Positions 62,162 to 64,000 of a stretch of DNA of 64,000 bases are shown in pieces; position 1 is the stretch's first letter; every line of letters begins with the position of its first letter. Position numbers and translations under genes: made by a program. The DNA is taken from positions 20,730,266-20,794,265 of the forward strand of contig CP099852.1 of NCBI GenBank assembly GCA_030062745.1, written 5' to 3'. This DNA comes from Capitulum mitella (lineage: Eukaryota > Arthropoda > Thecostraca > Pollicipedomorpha > Pollicipedidae). Below the pieces are notes generated by a model. That model did no database searches. It was not told the DNA's origin and was given only the letters and a program-made list of their open reading frames with translations.

Positions 62162-64000
62162 AAGAGCCTCGCACCACCTCGAGCACAAAAGCCGACAGCT
62201 ACGTCTTTGAAGTAAGTCCGGACTGCCCATACATTGATATTAACATTGGCACTCATCAATTTAGGACTCTGTTGGACACGGGAGCGCAATTTTCGCTAGT
62301 AAGTGAAAATTTCTTAGGATTATGCGACCCAAAATTCGTCAAGTCAGCAAAAGATGCAAACATTTCCCTCGTCTCTGCTTCAGGCCATAACTTAAAAGTG
62401 GTAAAAACAGTCAAAATACGTATCACCCTGGGAAAAGTTAGAATGTACCATGATTTCATAGTCATTGCATATTTTAAACACGATATGATTCTCGGAATTG
62501 ATTTCTTGAACGCCCGGAAAGCCTGTCTGGATTTCGAACATCAGTCACTCACCATTGGACGAACAGTCGTCACTTTGAAAAGAAAACCTGTGAACTCTCA
62601 AGAGGACGTACAAATGATCTGCCTTTCGGATGATGTAAATATCTCCCCAAGAAGTGACGTACAAATTCGGTGTCACCTGTCCAAAAAGAGAACGCCTGGT
62701 GAGACATTCATTGCAACCCAGCTACCTTCTTCCCCATGTTTCCAAGACGAACCTGGAATTTTGCTGCCAAACGCGATAGTGAAACTTTCAAAAAATAGAC
62801 ACCTCCCATGGGCCATTGTCAATGAAACAGGTCGTTTTCTTCACTTCAAAAAGAGACAGGTTTTAGGCCTTGCTACTGCTTATCAGTGTGATGATCAAAT
62901 TGTTAACATGATAGAAACTCAGAATGGAACAGCTACCCAAACCGGTGAAACGGATTTCGCAAGTCTCTTTAACCTTTCACATATATCCGACGAATTTCGA
63001 CCTCAACTAGAAAACCTCCTCAAAAACAATCGAGATATCTTTGTCCAGAAAGATACTGAATTAACCACAACTCACGTTACAGAAATGACCATAGACACGC
63101 AAGGTCACCCACCTATTCGGCAAAAACCTTACCGTTTACCTCTTGTGCATAGGGAAATTCTAGACAAACAAATTCAAGAAATGTTAGCTGCAGGAATTAT
63201 TCGTAGAAGTAACTCTCCATGGTTGTCCCCTGTGATTGTTGTCCCAAAGAAAGACGGAACTCATAGAGTTTGCATTGATTTTCGGAAAGTTAACGCAGTA
63301 ACAGTCATACCCGCACCTAGTATCCCTTCCCCGGAGGATATTCTACACACATTAGGAAAATCAAAGTTTCGAAGCAACCTAGACCTAAAAGCCGGATTTT
63401 GGCAAATCCCGATATGTGAGGAAGACAAGGAAAAGACTGGTTTCGGTACCGACTCAGGAGTTTTTGAATTCAACACTATGGCTTTTGGACTCTCTCGATC
63501 ACCAAGTGTCTTCCAAAATCTTATGAACGCTGTGCTAGGAGACGTAAGAAAATTCGCATTAGCATTCATTGATGACATCATTGTCTTTAGTAACACCTTC
63601 GAGGAACACACTGAACATTTACGCATTGTATTTGACCGGCTTCGGCGCGCAAACTTGAAACTCAAAATCTCAAAATGTGACTTCTTAAAGGAAGAATTAC
63701 GTTATTTGGGCCACATTGTCTCAAATTCAGGAACTGCTGCAGATCCAGAAAAAATAAAAGTATTAGAAAACATGGATCCACTCAAAACTGTACGAGACGT
63801 AAGAAGTTTCCTAGGAATGGCTTCCTACTACCGGAAATATGTCAAAGATTTTAGTAAGATTGCCCGTCCTTTGACAGTCATGACCAAGAAACATGCAAAA
63901 TTCTCTTGGAACCCTGACGCACAGAGAGCGTTCGAAACTCTCAAACAACGTTTAGTTGAAGCCCCTATTCTAGCTTTTCCGGACATTACTTTACCATTTA
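62158..64000 (+). CDS. pol of Ty3/gypsy element: protease and reverse transcriptase (partial)
   Basis: The frame is open from 62053 to the window end, -1 relative to gag. Aspartic protease: RTLLDTGAQFSLVS (about 62260) and MILGIDFL (about 62486). Reverse transcriptase: QKPYRLP, SPWLSPVIVVPKKDGTHRVC (about 63215), DFRKVN, DLKAGFWQIPI, the less usual MAFGLSRSPSVFQ, and catalytic FIDDIIVFS (about 63566). It is followed by LRYLGHIVS, the RT thumb FLGMASYYRKYVKDFSKIAR, and the start of RNase H (AKFSWNPDAQRAFETLKQRL). RNase H, integrase and the 3' LTR lie beyond the window. There is no disabling mutation in the part seen. Confidence 0.95.

Noticed and set aside
1-64000. tRNA, rRNA or other structural RNA genes
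   Set aside because: I looked for tRNA B-box-like words and long conserved rRNA blocks and saw none convincing; a covariance-model scan would be needed to exclude small ones.

Overview
This window is eukaryotic, most likely from an arthropod such as a crustacean or chelicerate. The evidence is short exons with GT-AG borders, LINE, Ty3/gypsy, hAT-like, piggyBac-like and Tigger elements, and two 500-base assembly gaps (16178-16677, 53678-54177). No prokaryotic gene organisation is present. Host genes are thinly spread, and most recognisable sequence is mobile or viral.

Bases 1-9111 hold an array of endogenous parvovirus (densovirus-like) sequence, coded almost entirely on the minus strand. At least four units are present: rearranged capsid (VP) pieces (1-880); a near-complete but broken unit with an intact VP ORF, a lesioned NS1 and a 5'-truncated NS2 (1091-4763); and two 5' half-genomes (5229-7204 and 7205-9111), each with promoter, short intron, complete NS2 ORF and the NS1 N-terminal half. 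The units are separated or capped by hairpin termini that still show a T-shaped palindrome. NS1 in the two half-genomes, and both VP copies, seem to take their start codon from one tiny Met-Gln leader exon by alternative splicing. The half-genomes differ too much to be simple duplicates of each other.

Beyond the viral boundary lies a plus-strand host terminal exon with its 3' UTR and poly(A) signal (9263-10959). It is followed by a 1.24 kb segment that recurs at 51.5 kb and carries a 66-nt exon, a decayed minus-strand transposon-type gene split by a 63-bp LINE tail with an 11-bp target duplication (12.9-15.1 kb), and a 1.96 kb hAT-like element with perfect 8-bp target duplications (17064-19020). 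From 19 to 30 kb the sequence is mostly empty. It holds a minus-strand Arg/Glu-rich 15-residue repeat protein exon (25977-26522), three plus-strand exons (27531-30063) and a long inverted repeat (28963-29584).

Two I-superclade LINEs follow: a minus-strand copy with three in-frame stops (30523-34410) and an apparently intact plus-strand copy (38140-43070). A plus-strand multi-exon host gene spans 43456-51740, with partly duplicated 3' exons, an unrelated ankyrin exon and an embedded piggyBac-like MITE. The right end has a Tigger transposase C-terminus, a 136-bp tandem repeat, a gypsy relic and the 5' part of a Ty3/gypsy element (LTR, PBS, gag, protease, RT) that runs off the window. All family assignments come from motifs read by eye; no database search was possible.
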